Positions 26,329 through 34,885 of a stretch of 64,000 nucleotides of DNA are shown here, in pieces. The DNA is from Chloroflexota bacterium (GTDB lineage: Bacteria; Chloroflexota; UBA11872). The notes below the pieces were generated by a model, which did no database searches, was not told the origin of the DNA, and worked only from the letters and a program-made list of their open reading frames with translations. The stretch is taken from contig JAJDZU010000002.1 of assembly GCA_022824495.1 (NCBI GenBank), positions 28,585-92,584 of the forward strand. Reading direction: 5' to 3'. Within the stretch, counting starts at the first letter, position 1, and each line of letters starts with the position of its first letter. The translations under genes and the position numbers were made by a program.

Positions 26329-26916
26329 TTAGGCGGGAACTTTGTCGAGGGCGACGACGAGCTGGTCGAGCTCGCCGGCGAGGGCCTCGAGGCGTCGGCC
26401 GCCGTAGCCACTTTCGATCACGGCTTCGGCCTGCTGCAGCGCACCGCGGACTTCGTTCCACTTGGCGTGGCCGGCCTCGGTGAGCATGAGCTTGAAAGAG
26501 CGACGGTCGTCCGGATCCACGTCGGCGGTGATCTGCTCGGTCTTGACCAGACGCTTGATGAGCTCGGACGTTGCAGCCGGGCTGCGGCCGAGTTCACGCG
26601 AGAGCTGGGTCGGCGTGACCGGCTCGGTGGCACCGGCGAGGAATTGAAGGGCCCGTGCCAGCGGCAGGGAAACACCAGCTTCGTCGCAGGCCGAATTGAG
26701 GTGACCGGCGAGGCGGTGTGATCCAACCAGCAAGCGGTGGATGGTGGACTCTTGAAGACTGTGATGACCATTGGCCGCCCCGTTGGCGGACCCGTTGCGA
26801 TGCGCGGCTATCGGAACACCTCTCTTGAGACATTGGGCCGGCGGCACCCCTGCCAAGCTCGGCCGATTGGGGAATTTGGCGAGTTTGTGAAGGGATTCAC
26901 AAACTCGGTAACCCAT
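26329..26916 (-). CDS. MarR-family transcriptional regulator
   Basis: This is a protein of up to 195 residues whose core (from about residue 52, SLQESTIHRLLVGSHRLAGHLN) is a MarR winged helix: LSRELGRSPAATSELIKRLVK is the recognition helix region and ITADVDPDDRRSFKLMLTEAGHA the wing with the family DxRDRR-type motif. The ATG at 26916 is the longest start, but a perfect 11-bp palindrome lies inside its first codons, so a downstream GTG (26847) may be the true start and the palindrome its operator. It is divergent from fabZ, suggesting control of fatty-acid genes or autoregulation. Confidence 0.82.
   Translation of the reverse strand: MGYRVCESLHKLAKFPNRPSLAGVPPAQCLKRGVPIAAHRNGSANGAANGHHSLQESTIHRLLVGSHRLAGHLNSACDEAGVSLPLARALQFLAGATEPVTPTQLSRELGRSPAATSELIKRLVKTEQITADVDPDDRRSFKLMLTEAGHAKWNEVRGALQQAEAVIESGYGGRRLEALAGELDQLVVALDKVPA
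26881..26906. promoter_or_regulatory. Candidate MarR-family operator: 11-bp perfect palindrome
   Basis: Perfect arms GAGTTTGTGAA and TTCACAAACTC are separated by 4 nt (GGGA), between the divergent marR and fabZ genes. The AGTTTG...CAAACT skeleton resembles sites of FabT, a MarR-family regulator of fatty-acid synthesis known from Firmicutes. Binding is inferred, not shown. Confidence 0.5.
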
Positions 26917-27074
26917 TTATACGGTCTGGAATCGTTTTGCGCAAGTGGCAACGGCGGAAATGTGCGTTGGAACAAGCTTCTTAGGAACCTTTCTGAAGGC
27001 CGGCCGCCCTCCGCGCAGGTCCAGGACGCGCCTGTGCCATGCTGGCCGTCACCTCACTCCCAAAGAGGCCGCTC

Positions 27075-27533
27075 ATGTCAGACGCGCTGCTTGACCGCGA
27101 CGGGATCGAAGCACTGATCCCGCACCGGGAACCGTTCATCTTTGTGGATCGGATTGTCGAGTTGGAATACGGCCAGCGCGCGGTGGGGATCATGGACGAT
27201 GTAGCCGCGCACCACGAGCACGTGCTGAGCGGGCACTTCCCGGGGTTTCCTGTGTTGCCGGGCGCGATCATCGTGGAAGCAGTGGCCGAAGTCGGAGGCG
27301 TGGCGGCGCTGGGGATGCCGGAGAACAGCGGCAAGATTGCGATGCTGACGGGCCTGGACAAGTGGAAGTTCCGGCACCCCGCGCATCCCGGGGACGAACT
27401 GCGGCTGGAGGCGGAGGTGATCCGCTACCGGCGCGGGTTTGGCCGGGCGGCGGGCCGGGCGAGTATCGACGGGAAGCTGTGCGCTTCGGGGGAGATCAGC
27501 TTCGCGATTGTGGATCGGCCGGAGGGGCTGTAG
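27075..27533 (+). CDS. fabZ: 3-hydroxyacyl-[acyl-carrier-protein] dehydratase FabZ
   Basis: This 152-residue hot-dog-fold dehydratase introduces the trans-2 double bond in each cycle of type II fatty-acid synthesis. The catalytic motif VLSGHFPGFPVLPGAIIVEA contains His54 and Glu68; the N-terminal IPHREPFIFVDRIVEL is diagnostic of FabZ. ATG 27075 is chosen because AGAGG precedes it and MSDALLDRDGIEALIPH matches the family N-terminus; the frame is open from 27039. It stands alone without lpxA/lpxD, in line with an organism lacking classical lipid A, though that is inference. Confidence 0.93.
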   Translation: MSDALLDRDGIEALIPHREPFIFVDRIVELEYGQRAVGIMDDVAAHHEHVLSGHFPGFPVLPGAIIVEAVAEVGGVAALGMPENSGKIAMLTGLDKWKFRHPAHPGDELRLEAEVIRYRRGFGRAAGRASIDGKLCASGEISFAIVDRPEGL

Positions 27534-27627
27534 CGAGACGCCACTTCGACAAAGGCTAAGCCGCAGAGCACGTCCGGCTCGCGGCTAGAATGCGCGCAGT
27601 CTCGCCCACCCACTGACAGGAGCCTCC

Positions 27628-28605
27628 GTGGCGCGCGTATTGATCACGACCAGGATTTTCACCTCCAACCCGGCGGAAGCGGCGCTTGACGTCCTGCGCG
27701 AGGCCGGGCACGAACCGATCATCGCCTCCGTGCCCGGCGCCTACCTGAATGGTGAGCAACTGCACCAGCAACTGGAGGGGATCGCCGGCACGATGGCCAG
27801 CAGCGAGCCGTACACCGCCGATACCTTCCGGATGTTCCCGGACCTGCAGGTGGTCGCACGGATGGGCGTGGGCTACGACGCCATAGACCTGGAGGCGGCG
27901 CGAGACCACGAAGTGCCGGTGATGATTGCGGCGGGCACGAACGACACAACGGTGGCGGAGTCGGCGATCGCGCTGATGCTGGCGCTGGCGCGTGACCTGG
28001 GCCGGTACTTCGAGACGACGTCGGCGGGCGGCTGGGTTCGTCCTCCCACCACCGAGTTACGCGACAAGACGATCGGCTTGATCGGCCTTGGCCGGATTGG
28101 CCGTGCGGTTGTGCAGCGGCTGCAGGGATTCGAGGTGGATGTGGTAGCGGCCGAGCCGTACCCGGACGCGGAATTTGTGGCAGAGCACGGCGTCGAACTT
28201 GTGGACATCGACGACGTGTTTAGGCGCTCCAATTTCGTGTCGTTGCACACGCCAATGAACGACCAGACGCGCGAGGTGGTGAACGAACGAACGCTCGGAT
28301 TGATGCCACCGGGGTCCTTCCTGGTCAATACGGCTCGCGGCGGACTGGTGGACGAGGCGGCGCTGCGGACGGCGCTCGACTCGGGTCACCTGACGGGCGC
28401 GGCGCTGGACGTGCGAACCAGCGAGCCGCCGCCTGAAGGCGACGACCTGGCCGCCCATCCAAAGGTGCTGCCCACGCCGCATATGGCGGGCGTCGCCGTC
28501 GAGTCGGTGGAGCGGATGGCCATTGGCGCCGCCAGGAATGTGGTGGGCGTGCTGGCGGGTGACTGGAACCGCGAGATGGTGGTGAACGGGGTCTATCCCG
28601 CGTGA
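27628..28605 (+). CDS. D-isomer-specific 2-hydroxyacid dehydrogenase
   Basis: The protein has 325 residues from GTG 27628 (GGAG upstream). The NAD site is IGLIGLGRIGRAVVQRL, the catalytic Arg lies in NTARGGLVDEAAL, and the catalytic His follows the acidic region in LPTPHMAGVAVES. Members include 3-phosphoglycerate, glyoxylate/hydroxypyruvate and formate dehydrogenases; the lack of an ACT domain argues against classic long SerA. The next gene overlaps its stop by 4 nt (GTGA), so the two are translationally coupled. Confidence 0.9.
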   Translation: MARVLITTRIFTSNPAEAALDVLREAGHEPIIASVPGAYLNGEQLHQQLEGIAGTMASSEPYTADTFRMFPDLQVVARMGVGYDAIDLEAARDHEVPVMIAAGTNDTTVAESAIALMLALARDLGRYFETTSAGGWVRPPTTELRDKTIGLIGLGRIGRAVVQRLQGFEVDVVAAEPYPDAEFVAEHGVELVDIDDVFRRSNFVSLHTPMNDQTREVVNERTLGLMPPGSFLVNTARGGLVDEAALRTALDSGHLTGAALDVRTSEPPPEGDDLAAHPKVLPTPHMAGVAVESVERMAIGAARNVVGVLAGDWNREMVVNGVYPA

Positions 28606-29492
28606 CCGTCAGCGGTGCGCGCGACACACACCACCACCACGACCACCGCCACCACGAGCATTGCGACCGGGAGCCCGCCTTGGTGCCGGCGCGGCGGCGG
28701 GCGTTCGTGTTCGACATGGACGGGGTGATGTATCGCGGCGGGAAGCTGATCGACGGCGCCGCGGAGGCCGTGGCGACGGTGCGAAACCTGGGGCTGCCGC
28801 TGTTCTTTGTGACGAACAACTCGCGCGAGGCGCCCTTGGAACTTGCGGCCAAGCTGCAGCAGATGGGGGTGGACGCTGGTCCGGACGAGATCATCTCGGC
28901 GGTGGTCGCGACAGTGGAATACCTGAAGCGTTTGGACCCCACCCCGGACTCGGTGTTGGTACTGGGCGGGAATGGGCTGGCGGCAAACATAGAGGCGGCG
29001 GGGTTCCAGCTGGCTGGCTTCGACGACGATGGGCCGGTGGACGTGGTCGTGGCGGGGTGCGACTTTGGGCTGACCTACGACCGGCTGTCGCGGGCGACGC
29101 GGGGTCTCGTGATGCACGACGCAGCGTTCATCGCGGTCAACCAGGATTCGTTGCTGCCGATGGCGAACGGACCGAAGCCCGGTGCGGGGGCAATTGTAGG
29201 AGCGCTGAAGGCCGCCACCGGGATCGAGCCACTCGTGGTTGGGAAGCCATCTCCGCACCTCTTCAGCCTGGCGGCGGAGCGCAGCGGCGTGCCAGCCGAG
29301 GACCTCGTGATCCTGGGGGACCTGCTGGACGCCGACATTGCCGGCGCGAATGCCATTGGGGCGACGGGCGTGCTGGTGCTGACGGGGAGTACGACGCGCA
29401 AAGCCGCTAAGGCCGCAACGGGTGAGTTACGGCCGAACCTGGTGATCGATAATCTCTATCAGCTTCCGTACGACCTTCTGCTAGCGCCGTAG
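28602..29492 (+). CDS. HAD-superfamily IIA phosphatase (NagD / phosphoglycolate-phosphatase-like) with His-rich N-terminus
   Basis: The protein has 296 residues. HAD motif I is FVFDMDGVMYRG (nucleophile Asp38, acid Asp40), motif II is LFFVTNNSREAP, and the C-terminal metal motif is LVILGDLLDADIAGANAIG. The C2-type cap lies between them, placing it in subfamily IIA with NagD and mammalian PGP. The first 21 residues are unusual, with nine His in a 12-residue cluster (positions 10-20) plus a Cys, which could bind Zn or Ni. Coupling by GTGA overlap to a hydroxyacid dehydrogenase suggests a joint role, for example phosphoglycolate/glycolate handling; this is inference. Confidence 0.87.
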   Translation: MTVSGARDTHHHHDHRHHEHCDREPALVPARRRAFVFDMDGVMYRGGKLIDGAAEAVATVRNLGLPLFFVTNNSREAPLELAAKLQQMGVDAGPDEIISAVVATVEYLKRLDPTPDSVLVLGGNGLAANIEAAGFQLAGFDDDGPVDVVVAGCDFGLTYDRLSRATRGLVMHDAAFIAVNQDSLLPMANGPKPGAGAIVGALKAATGIEPLVVGKPSPHLFSLAAERSGVPAEDLVILGDLLDADIAGANAIGATGVLVLTGSTTRKAAKAATGELRPNLVIDNLYQLPYDLLLAP

Positions 29493-29498
29493 GCGGGG

Positions 29499-30956
29499 AT
29501 GGCCATGGCCTTCAAGAATCTCCGTGAGTTCCTGGACCTGCTGGATGAGCGGGACGAGCTGCGGCGGATCCGGGTCGAGGTGGATCCGCACTTGGAAATC
29601 ACCGAGATCGCGGACCGGGTGATGAAGGCCGGAGGGCCGGCGCTGCTGTTCGAGAACGTCAAGGGCAGCGACATCCCATTTGCCATCAACCTGCTGGGAT
29701 CGCCGCAGCGCATGGCCTGGGCGCTGGGCATGGAGGAATGGTCGGAGCTGGAACGCCGGCTGGACGATCTGCTCGCAATGGCGATGGGGCCGCCGCCCAA
29801 GAGCCTGCTGGGCAAACTGCAAGTGCTGAACGAGATCATCAAGGTCGGACGGATCGGACCACGCGAAGTGAGCAACGCGCCGGTGCACGAGGTCTTCGAC
29901 ACCGAGAATCCGTCGCTGGCCGAGCTGCCGATTCCAACCTGCTGGCCGCTAGACGGAGGGCCATACATCACGTTTCCGCTCGTCTTGACGCACGACCCGC
30001 TGACCGGCAAGCGCAACGTGGGGCTGTACCGGCTGCAGAAATTCGACGACCGCACCCTGGGCATGCACTGGCAACGTCACAAGGGCGGCGCGGAGCACTG
30101 GCGGCGGAGCAAGGAAGAACGCCGGCGCATGGACGTGGCGGTGGCGATCGGGGTCGATCCGACGCTCATGTATTCGGCGAGCGCGCCGCTACCACCGGAT
30201 ATCGACGAAATGGTGTTCGCGGGTTTTCTGCGGGGCTCGCCGGTGGAGACGGTGAAGGCGAAGACGGTGGATATCCAGGTTCCGGCACACGCGGAGATTG
30301 TGCTGGAGGGTTGGGTGGATCCATCGGAGTCGCGGCTGGAAGGACCGTTCGGGGACCACATTGGGTACTACTCGCTGGCCGAGCCGTTTCCGATATTTCA
30401 CCTGACGGCGGTGACGCGTCGGCGGGATCCGGTGTTTGTCTCGACCATCGTCGGCGTGCCCCCAATGGAAGACGCGTGGATCGGCAAGGCGACCGAACGG
30501 CTGTTCCTGCCGCTGGTGCGATTGTTCGTACCGGAACTCGTGGACATGAATCTGCCGGTGCACGGGGTGTTTCACAACTTTTGCATCGTGTCGATCAACA
30601 AGCGCTATCCCGGGCAGGCGCGCAAGGTGATGCACGGAATCTGGGGCGTGGGCCAGCTGATGTTCACTAAATACGTCATCGTGGTGGACCACGACGTGGA
30701 CGTGCAGAACCTGAAGGAAGTGATGTGGCGGGTCGGCGCCAACACGGATCCGGCACGGGACCTGGAGCAGGCGCGCGGGCCGATGGACCACCTGGAGTTC
30801 GCGACGACCACGGAGCACTTTGGCGGAAAGCTGGGTATCGACGCAACGCGCAAACTGCCGGAGGAGGGCTTCCCACGAGAATGGCCGCCGGAGATCAAGA
30901 TGGACGACGAGATCGTGAAGCTGGTGGACGAGCGATGGTCGAGCTATGGAATCTGA
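29499..30956 (+). CDS. ubiD: UbiD-family prenylated-FMN decarboxylase
   Basis: This 485-residue UbiD-type (de)carboxylase needs prenylated FMN made by UbiX. Conserved blocks include FKNLREFLDLLDERDEL, GGPALLFENVKG, FPLVLTHDPLTGKRNVGLYR, EGPFGDHIGYYSLAEPFP and the C-terminal VIVVDHDVDVQNLKEVMWR. The EGPFGDH stretch carries the catalytic Glu region. A ubiX homologue lies 3.3 kb downstream. The substrate could be 4-hydroxy-3-polyprenylbenzoate (with the nearby ubiA) or another aromatic or alpha,beta-unsaturated acid. It overlaps the following small gene by 11 nt. Confidence 0.93.
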   Translation: MAMAFKNLREFLDLLDERDELRRIRVEVDPHLEITEIADRVMKAGGPALLFENVKGSDIPFAINLLGSPQRMAWALGMEEWSELERRLDDLLAMAMGPPPKSLLGKLQVLNEIIKVGRIGPREVSNAPVHEVFDTENPSLAELPIPTCWPLDGGPYITFPLVLTHDPLTGKRNVGLYRLQKFDDRTLGMHWQRHKGGAEHWRRSKEERRRMDVAVAIGVDPTLMYSASAPLPPDIDEMVFAGFLRGSPVETVKAKTVDIQVPAHAEIVLEGWVDPSESRLEGPFGDHIGYYSLAEPFPIFHLTAVTRRRDPVFVSTIVGVPPMEDAWIGKATERLFLPLVRLFVPELVDMNLPVHGVFHNFCIVSINKRYPGQARKVMHGIWGVGQLMFTKYVIVVDHDVDVQNLKEVMWRVGANTDPARDLEQARGPMDHLEFATTTEHFGGKLGIDATRKLPEEGFPREWPPEIKMDDEIVKLVDERWSSYGI

Positions 30957-31428
30957 CAAGGACGCGGGGATTGACATTCAACGAGCCAAGCGCCGGCTTG
31001 CAGTCGAGAACAACAACCATGCGTGGGAGCTGATCGAAAGCAGCCCCGACTACCTACATGCCTCGGAGTTGCTCTCGCGGGCATATACGTCGCATCGCCA
31101 CTGGTTCGCGGTAGGCGGACCGCTGGAGAAGCAGCGCGCAGAGTACCTGGTGGCGACGGCAGTGTGTTTTCTTGGAATCACCTCGTTGGCGGTGCACCAC
31201 GCCGATGCGTGTATCAAGTGGAGCGACGCGAATGGTGACGAGCAAACAGCGTTTGACCGGGCAGCGGCGCTGGAGTGCCTGGCGCGCTCGCACGCGTGCG
31301 CCGGCCTTGCGGACGCCGCGAATCGACGGGAAACGGCACGGCAAGCGGGCGAACTGATCGAGGATGCGCAGGAACGGGCAGCGTTCGAGCGGCTGCTGAA
31401 CAACGGGCCCTGGTTCGGATTGGACTAA
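30946..31428 (+). CDS. Conserved hypothetical helical protein downstream of ubiD
   Basis: This is a 160-residue protein whose ATG lies inside the last codons of ubiD (11-nt overlap), implying coupled translation. It appears all-helical, with alternating aliphatic and charged residues and Ala-rich segments (AALECLARSHACAGLADAANRRETARQAGELIEDA) suggestive of TPR-like hairpins. No catalytic motif or membrane segment was recognised. It may be an accessory to the UbiD enzyme, but adjacency is the only support. Confidence 0.65.
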   Translation: MESDKDAGIDIQRAKRRLAVENNNHAWELIESSPDYLHASELLSRAYTSHRHWFAVGGPLEKQRAEYLVATAVCFLGITSLAVHHADACIKWSDANGDEQTAFDRAAALECLARSHACAGLADAANRRETARQAGELIEDAQERAAFERLLNNGPWFGLD

Positions 31429-31674
31429 GAAGTGGATTCAGAATCCGAATTTATCCTCGCACTCTGCGCTCAATCCAGAATCAAGAACATCATCCGTCTG
31501 GGGTTTCCAGAGACTTGGCTGACTTTCACAAAAAGCCGCGTGTAGAAGACTAACTTGAACCTGACTCTTCGTTAGCGTTCGGTCCGACTGCGAACGACTG
31601 GACCCACATCGGCTCTGGGTCGCACTACAGATGTTCGATCTCGTCAACGGAGGCCTTGCTTGCCCGATGGACAG

Positions 31675-33237
31675 CTATCGAATGCTCATGGCGAACACGC
31701 GAATCGCAACTGCCAAGCATTCGTCGATCCACCTGTCCATATCTTCATGAAGTCTCTCGCGATCGTCTTCGCCGGTGAATGTAAAGGATTGATCCATGCA
31801 ATCAATCCACTCAGGACCACCCGCGTCATCGCCGTCAAATCGATCCCGCGAGTCGCCATTGCGGTGAAAGATCTCCGCCCAAGCCGTACCTGCCATTACG
31901 CCAGAAATTGGCCTGCCGATGTGATGAATCGAGATCACAAAAACCATGCGAAACTTGTCATACTCAAGCGCTCCTCGAACCCAAAACCTGTCTTCCGACA
32001 AGTTGGCATAGTGTCCGGCAGCTTTTGCCGACCTTACGATTTGACGGTTCCACCAATGTCCACGCGAGTCTTGGACCCCGCCGAATTCGGAAAACGTGAC
32101 AACGGAAAACCCCAAGGAAGAGAATTCGCTCTTGGCATCATTCAGGAATTCACTAAGACGATCGCCGGCCCATATCGTCAAGTTACGCCCAACAGTGCCG
32201 ACTTCTCGCCGCTCCTCAATCATCGCGGCCTCTTGGTTCCACCACCTGTGAGCAACGGCCCTAGACACCGCTCTAACTCGACTTGCTCCGTCGTCACCTT
32301 GAAACTCGACTCCGTCAGTCCTTCGCGCTTCGATCCTAGTCGCTATTGACATAGCGTTGAGGAGCTCCTGTCTTTGTCTCCTCGCGAACAACTCCAAAAG
32401 AGGCCGAAGCGATCCTTTGTCACTCTCCTCCAGCGCACCGATGTAGGCTTGCCTATCTTCTCGACGAACATGCAGTGGAAGGTAGCCACCCTTGATAAGA
32501 GCGAATGATGTTAGAGCCCGCGCAACTCGACCGTTTCCGTCCGCGAATGGATGAATCGATACGAACCTATGGTGCAGCCATACTGCCTGCAGGACTGGAT
32601 GAATTGACTCTCTAAAACTATCGTACAGTTCGATCAGACGGTCCATCTCACTTCCAACTTGTTCTGGTGGAGCATATTCATGAACAATTTCACCGTCTCT
32701 TGACGGATTGTTCGGTTGACGCTTGAACTCACCATGCTCTAGCGTTTGTTCTCGGTCGATTCCGAATTGGTCCCGCGCCGTATAAGTATCTTGGCTCCTA
32801 GTGATCAGGGCATGCAATTGACGAATGAATCCTACTGTAATATCCCTTGTTCCTGCGATTGCATCCATGATCATATCTGAACTCTGGAATTGGTCGCGCA
32901 GCATACTTAGGACATTCGAGTCCACATTCCCTCTGGCTCGTTCTACGGCGTCCTGTGTAAACCCATACTCAACTAGAGTCTCGGTGATTCCTCGATCAAG
33001 TTCATATAGCCCCTCAAGTATTCCCGTTTCGACAGCAATCGACCTGTTGAGTTCAGCCATGAACTCATTTATCGCCGCCTCGTCTACCCCGCTCTTGAAC
33101 TGGTCCCACGCGTTTTTGATATGAGTCAAGCGTATGAGTTCCTGTAACTCACGCGACGAATAGTCAGCGCTATCTAGGGGCTCGATTGGAGCCCACCGGA
33201 TTACTTCGACTTCAGAAGGAGATTCGCGGTTATTCAT
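31675..33237 (-). CDS. Fic-domain protein with N-terminal class II-type inhibitory motif
   Basis: This is a 520-residue Fic protein. The active-site loop HPFADGNGRVAR (residues 229-240) is intact, giving predicted AMP- or other nucleotide-transfer activity onto protein hydroxyls. An inhibitory helix motif of the (S/T)xxxE(G/N) type, TGILEG at 71-76, precedes the Fic core as in class II Fic enzymes, where Glu blocks ATP gamma-phosphate. Residues from about 330 on form an additional C-terminal domain of unknown function. The gene has visibly lower GC than its neighbours and splits the ubiD and ubiA-ubiX genes on the opposite strand, pointing to later insertion. Confidence 0.88.
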   Translation of the reverse strand: MNNRESPSEVEVIRWAPIEPLDSADYSSRELQELIRLTHIKNAWDQFKSGVDEAAINEFMAELNRSIAVETGILEGLYELDRGITETLVEYGFTQDAVERARGNVDSNVLSMLRDQFQSSDMIMDAIAGTRDITVGFIRQLHALITRSQDTYTARDQFGIDREQTLEHGEFKRQPNNPSRDGEIVHEYAPPEQVGSEMDRLIELYDSFRESIHPVLQAVWLHHRFVSIHPFADGNGRVARALTSFALIKGGYLPLHVRREDRQAYIGALEESDKGSLRPLLELFARRQRQELLNAMSIATRIEARRTDGVEFQGDDGASRVRAVSRAVAHRWWNQEAAMIEERREVGTVGRNLTIWAGDRLSEFLNDAKSEFSSLGFSVVTFSEFGGVQDSRGHWWNRQIVRSAKAAGHYANLSEDRFWVRGALEYDKFRMVFVISIHHIGRPISGVMAGTAWAEIFHRNGDSRDRFDGDDAGGPEWIDCMDQSFTFTGEDDRERLHEDMDRWIDECLAVAIRVFAMSIR

Positions 33238-33424
33238 TTCACTCCATCGATTGGTGGGACAAGCAGTGTCCGTAGCGCCAAATCAAGCTCCAATAAAGAA
33301 GAGCCGGTGGAAACAGGATGTAAACTCTAACGGTGTGTCGTGGCTCGAACGACACTCCGCCGCATCCTGATCGTCGTTCTCAAAGAGGTTACCGCAGTTT
33401 GGCGTGCAAGCGGGTTTTGAACGA

Positions 33425-34294
33425 ATGAGCGTCAGTGTCGCGCTAGAGCGCGCCGGCGTCTACCTAAATGCGATTCGGTTTGAGCACACGATTTTTGCGT
33501 TGCCGTTTGCGTACCTGGGGATGGTGCTGGCGGCGCGGGGATGGCCGGGGTGGCCGGTGTTTATCTGGACCACGCTGGCAATGGCGGGCGCGCGGACCGG
33601 GGCGATGGCGGCGAACCGGCTGATCGACGCCGAGATGGACGCGCGGAATCCGCGGACAGCGTCGAGAGCGATCCCGATGGGGATTATGTCAAGACTGGAG
33701 ATGCTGGGGCTGGCGCTTGCGGGGTTCGCGCTGCTGCACGTGGCGGCGTGGCAGCTGAACAGCCTGGCGCTGGCGCTGGCGCCGCTGGCGATGGTGGTGG
33801 TGACGTTCTACTCGTATACAAAGCGGTTTACCTGGTCGAGCCATTGGATCCTGGGACTGGCGGACGGGATTGCGCCGGTGGGCGGATGGATCGCGGTAAC
33901 CGGCGAGTTTTCAACCGAGGCAGCGCTGCTGGCGCTGGTGGTGACGTTCTGGATCGGCGGGTTTGACGTGCTGTATGCGACGCAGGACGTCGAGTTCGAC
34001 CGGGACGAGGGACTGCACTCGGTTCCGGCGCGCTTTGGGCTGCCGGCGGCGCTTTGGGTGGCGCGGGCTTCGCATGCCTTGACCATTGGCGTGCTGCTGG
34101 CGCTTGGATTCGTGGCTGCCCTGGGCTGGCCGTATTGGGTCGGCGTGGCCGTGATTGGCTTGCTGCTGATCTACGAGAACCGACTGTTGAAGCCTGACGA
34201 CCTTAGCCGTTTGAGCCTGGCGTTCTTTAACATCAACGGCTACGTGGCCGTGGCGGCGCTGGTGTTCACGATCCTGGGGGTGTGGCTTGGCTGA
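33425..34294 (+). CDS. ubiA: UbiA-family prenyltransferase (4-hydroxybenzoate polyprenyltransferase-like)
   Basis: The protein is 289 residues from ATG 33425 (an in-frame GTG lies at 33404). It is polytopic with about eight to nine helices. The first Asp-rich prenyl-diphosphate motif appears as NRLIDAEMDARNPRTASR and the second as DVEFDRDEGLHSVPARFG, both typical of UbiA. It would attach a polyprenyl chain to 4-hydroxybenzoate or a related aromatic in the membrane. ubiX overlaps its 3' end by 8 nt. Confidence 0.9.
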   Translation: MSVSVALERAGVYLNAIRFEHTIFALPFAYLGMVLAARGWPGWPVFIWTTLAMAGARTGAMAANRLIDAEMDARNPRTASRAIPMGIMSRLEMLGLALAGFALLHVAAWQLNSLALALAPLAMVVVTFYSYTKRFTWSSHWILGLADGIAPVGGWIAVTGEFSTEAALLALVVTFWIGGFDVLYATQDVEFDRDEGLHSVPARFGLPAALWVARASHALTIGVLLALGFVAALGWPYWVGVAVIGLLLIYENRLLKPDDLSRLSLAFFNINGYVAVAALVFTILGVWLG

Positions 34295-34874
34295 TCCGCC
34301 GGGGCTGGTGCTTGGCGTATCAGGGGCCAGCGGCGCCGTGCTGACCGAGGCAACGGTTCGCAGATTGCAGGACCTGGACGTTGCGCTCGACGTAGTTTGC
34401 AGCGACTACGGGGCACTGATGTGGCACCAGGAGACGGACGAGCGGTTTGCAGACGCGGTGGCGCGCTGGACGAAGCGGGGTCGGGTGACGGTACACCGGC
34501 CGCAGGACGTGGCCGCGCCGATATCCAGCGGTTCGTACCCGACGCGAGGCATGGCGATCGTCCCTTGCAGTATGGCGACGGTGGGCGCGATTGCTTCAGG
34601 GGCAGGCCAGAATTTGCTGCACCGGGCGGCGGACGTGACCCTGAAAGAAAAGCGTCGATTGGTATTGGTGCCGCGGGAAACGCCGTTGTCGCTGATTCAC
34701 CTGCGAAACCTGACAACGCTGGCGGAGGCGGGGGCTGTGATCCTGCCGCCGGATCCGGCGTTTTACCTGCGTCCGGATTCAGTCGAGGCAATTGTGGACG
34801 CGCTGGCTGAGCGGATTCTGTATGCGGTGGGTGTGACTCCGAGGGTCGCCGAGGCTCACGCCTGGACGGACTGA
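34287..34874 (+). CDS. ubiX: Flavin prenyltransferase UbiX
   Basis: The protein is 195 residues, starting at TTG 34287, which overlaps ubiA by 8 nt. The N-terminal VLGVSGASGAVLT is the FMN phosphate loop; PCSMATVGAIASGAGQNLLHRAADVTLKEKR and LVLVPRETPLSLIHLRNL are UbiX hallmarks. It joins dimethylallyl phosphate to FMN to make the prenylated cofactor of UbiD, so it should serve the ubiD product at 29.5 kb. Confidence 0.93.
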   Translation: MADPPGLVLGVSGASGAVLTEATVRRLQDLDVALDVVCSDYGALMWHQETDERFADAVARWTKRGRVTVHRPQDVAAPISSGSYPTRGMAIVPCSMATVGAIASGAGQNLLHRAADVTLKEKRRLVLVPRETPLSLIHLRNLTTLAEAGAVILPPDPAFYLRPDSVEAIVDALAERILYAVGVTPRVAEAHAWTD

Positions 34875-34885
34875 GCTAAGCAGCG

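Noticed and set aside
31660..32349. Plus-strand open frame of 229 codons opposite the Fic gene
   Set aside because: It is fully antisense to the Fic coding sequence, which has clear motifs; the plus-strand translation shows no protein-like pattern.
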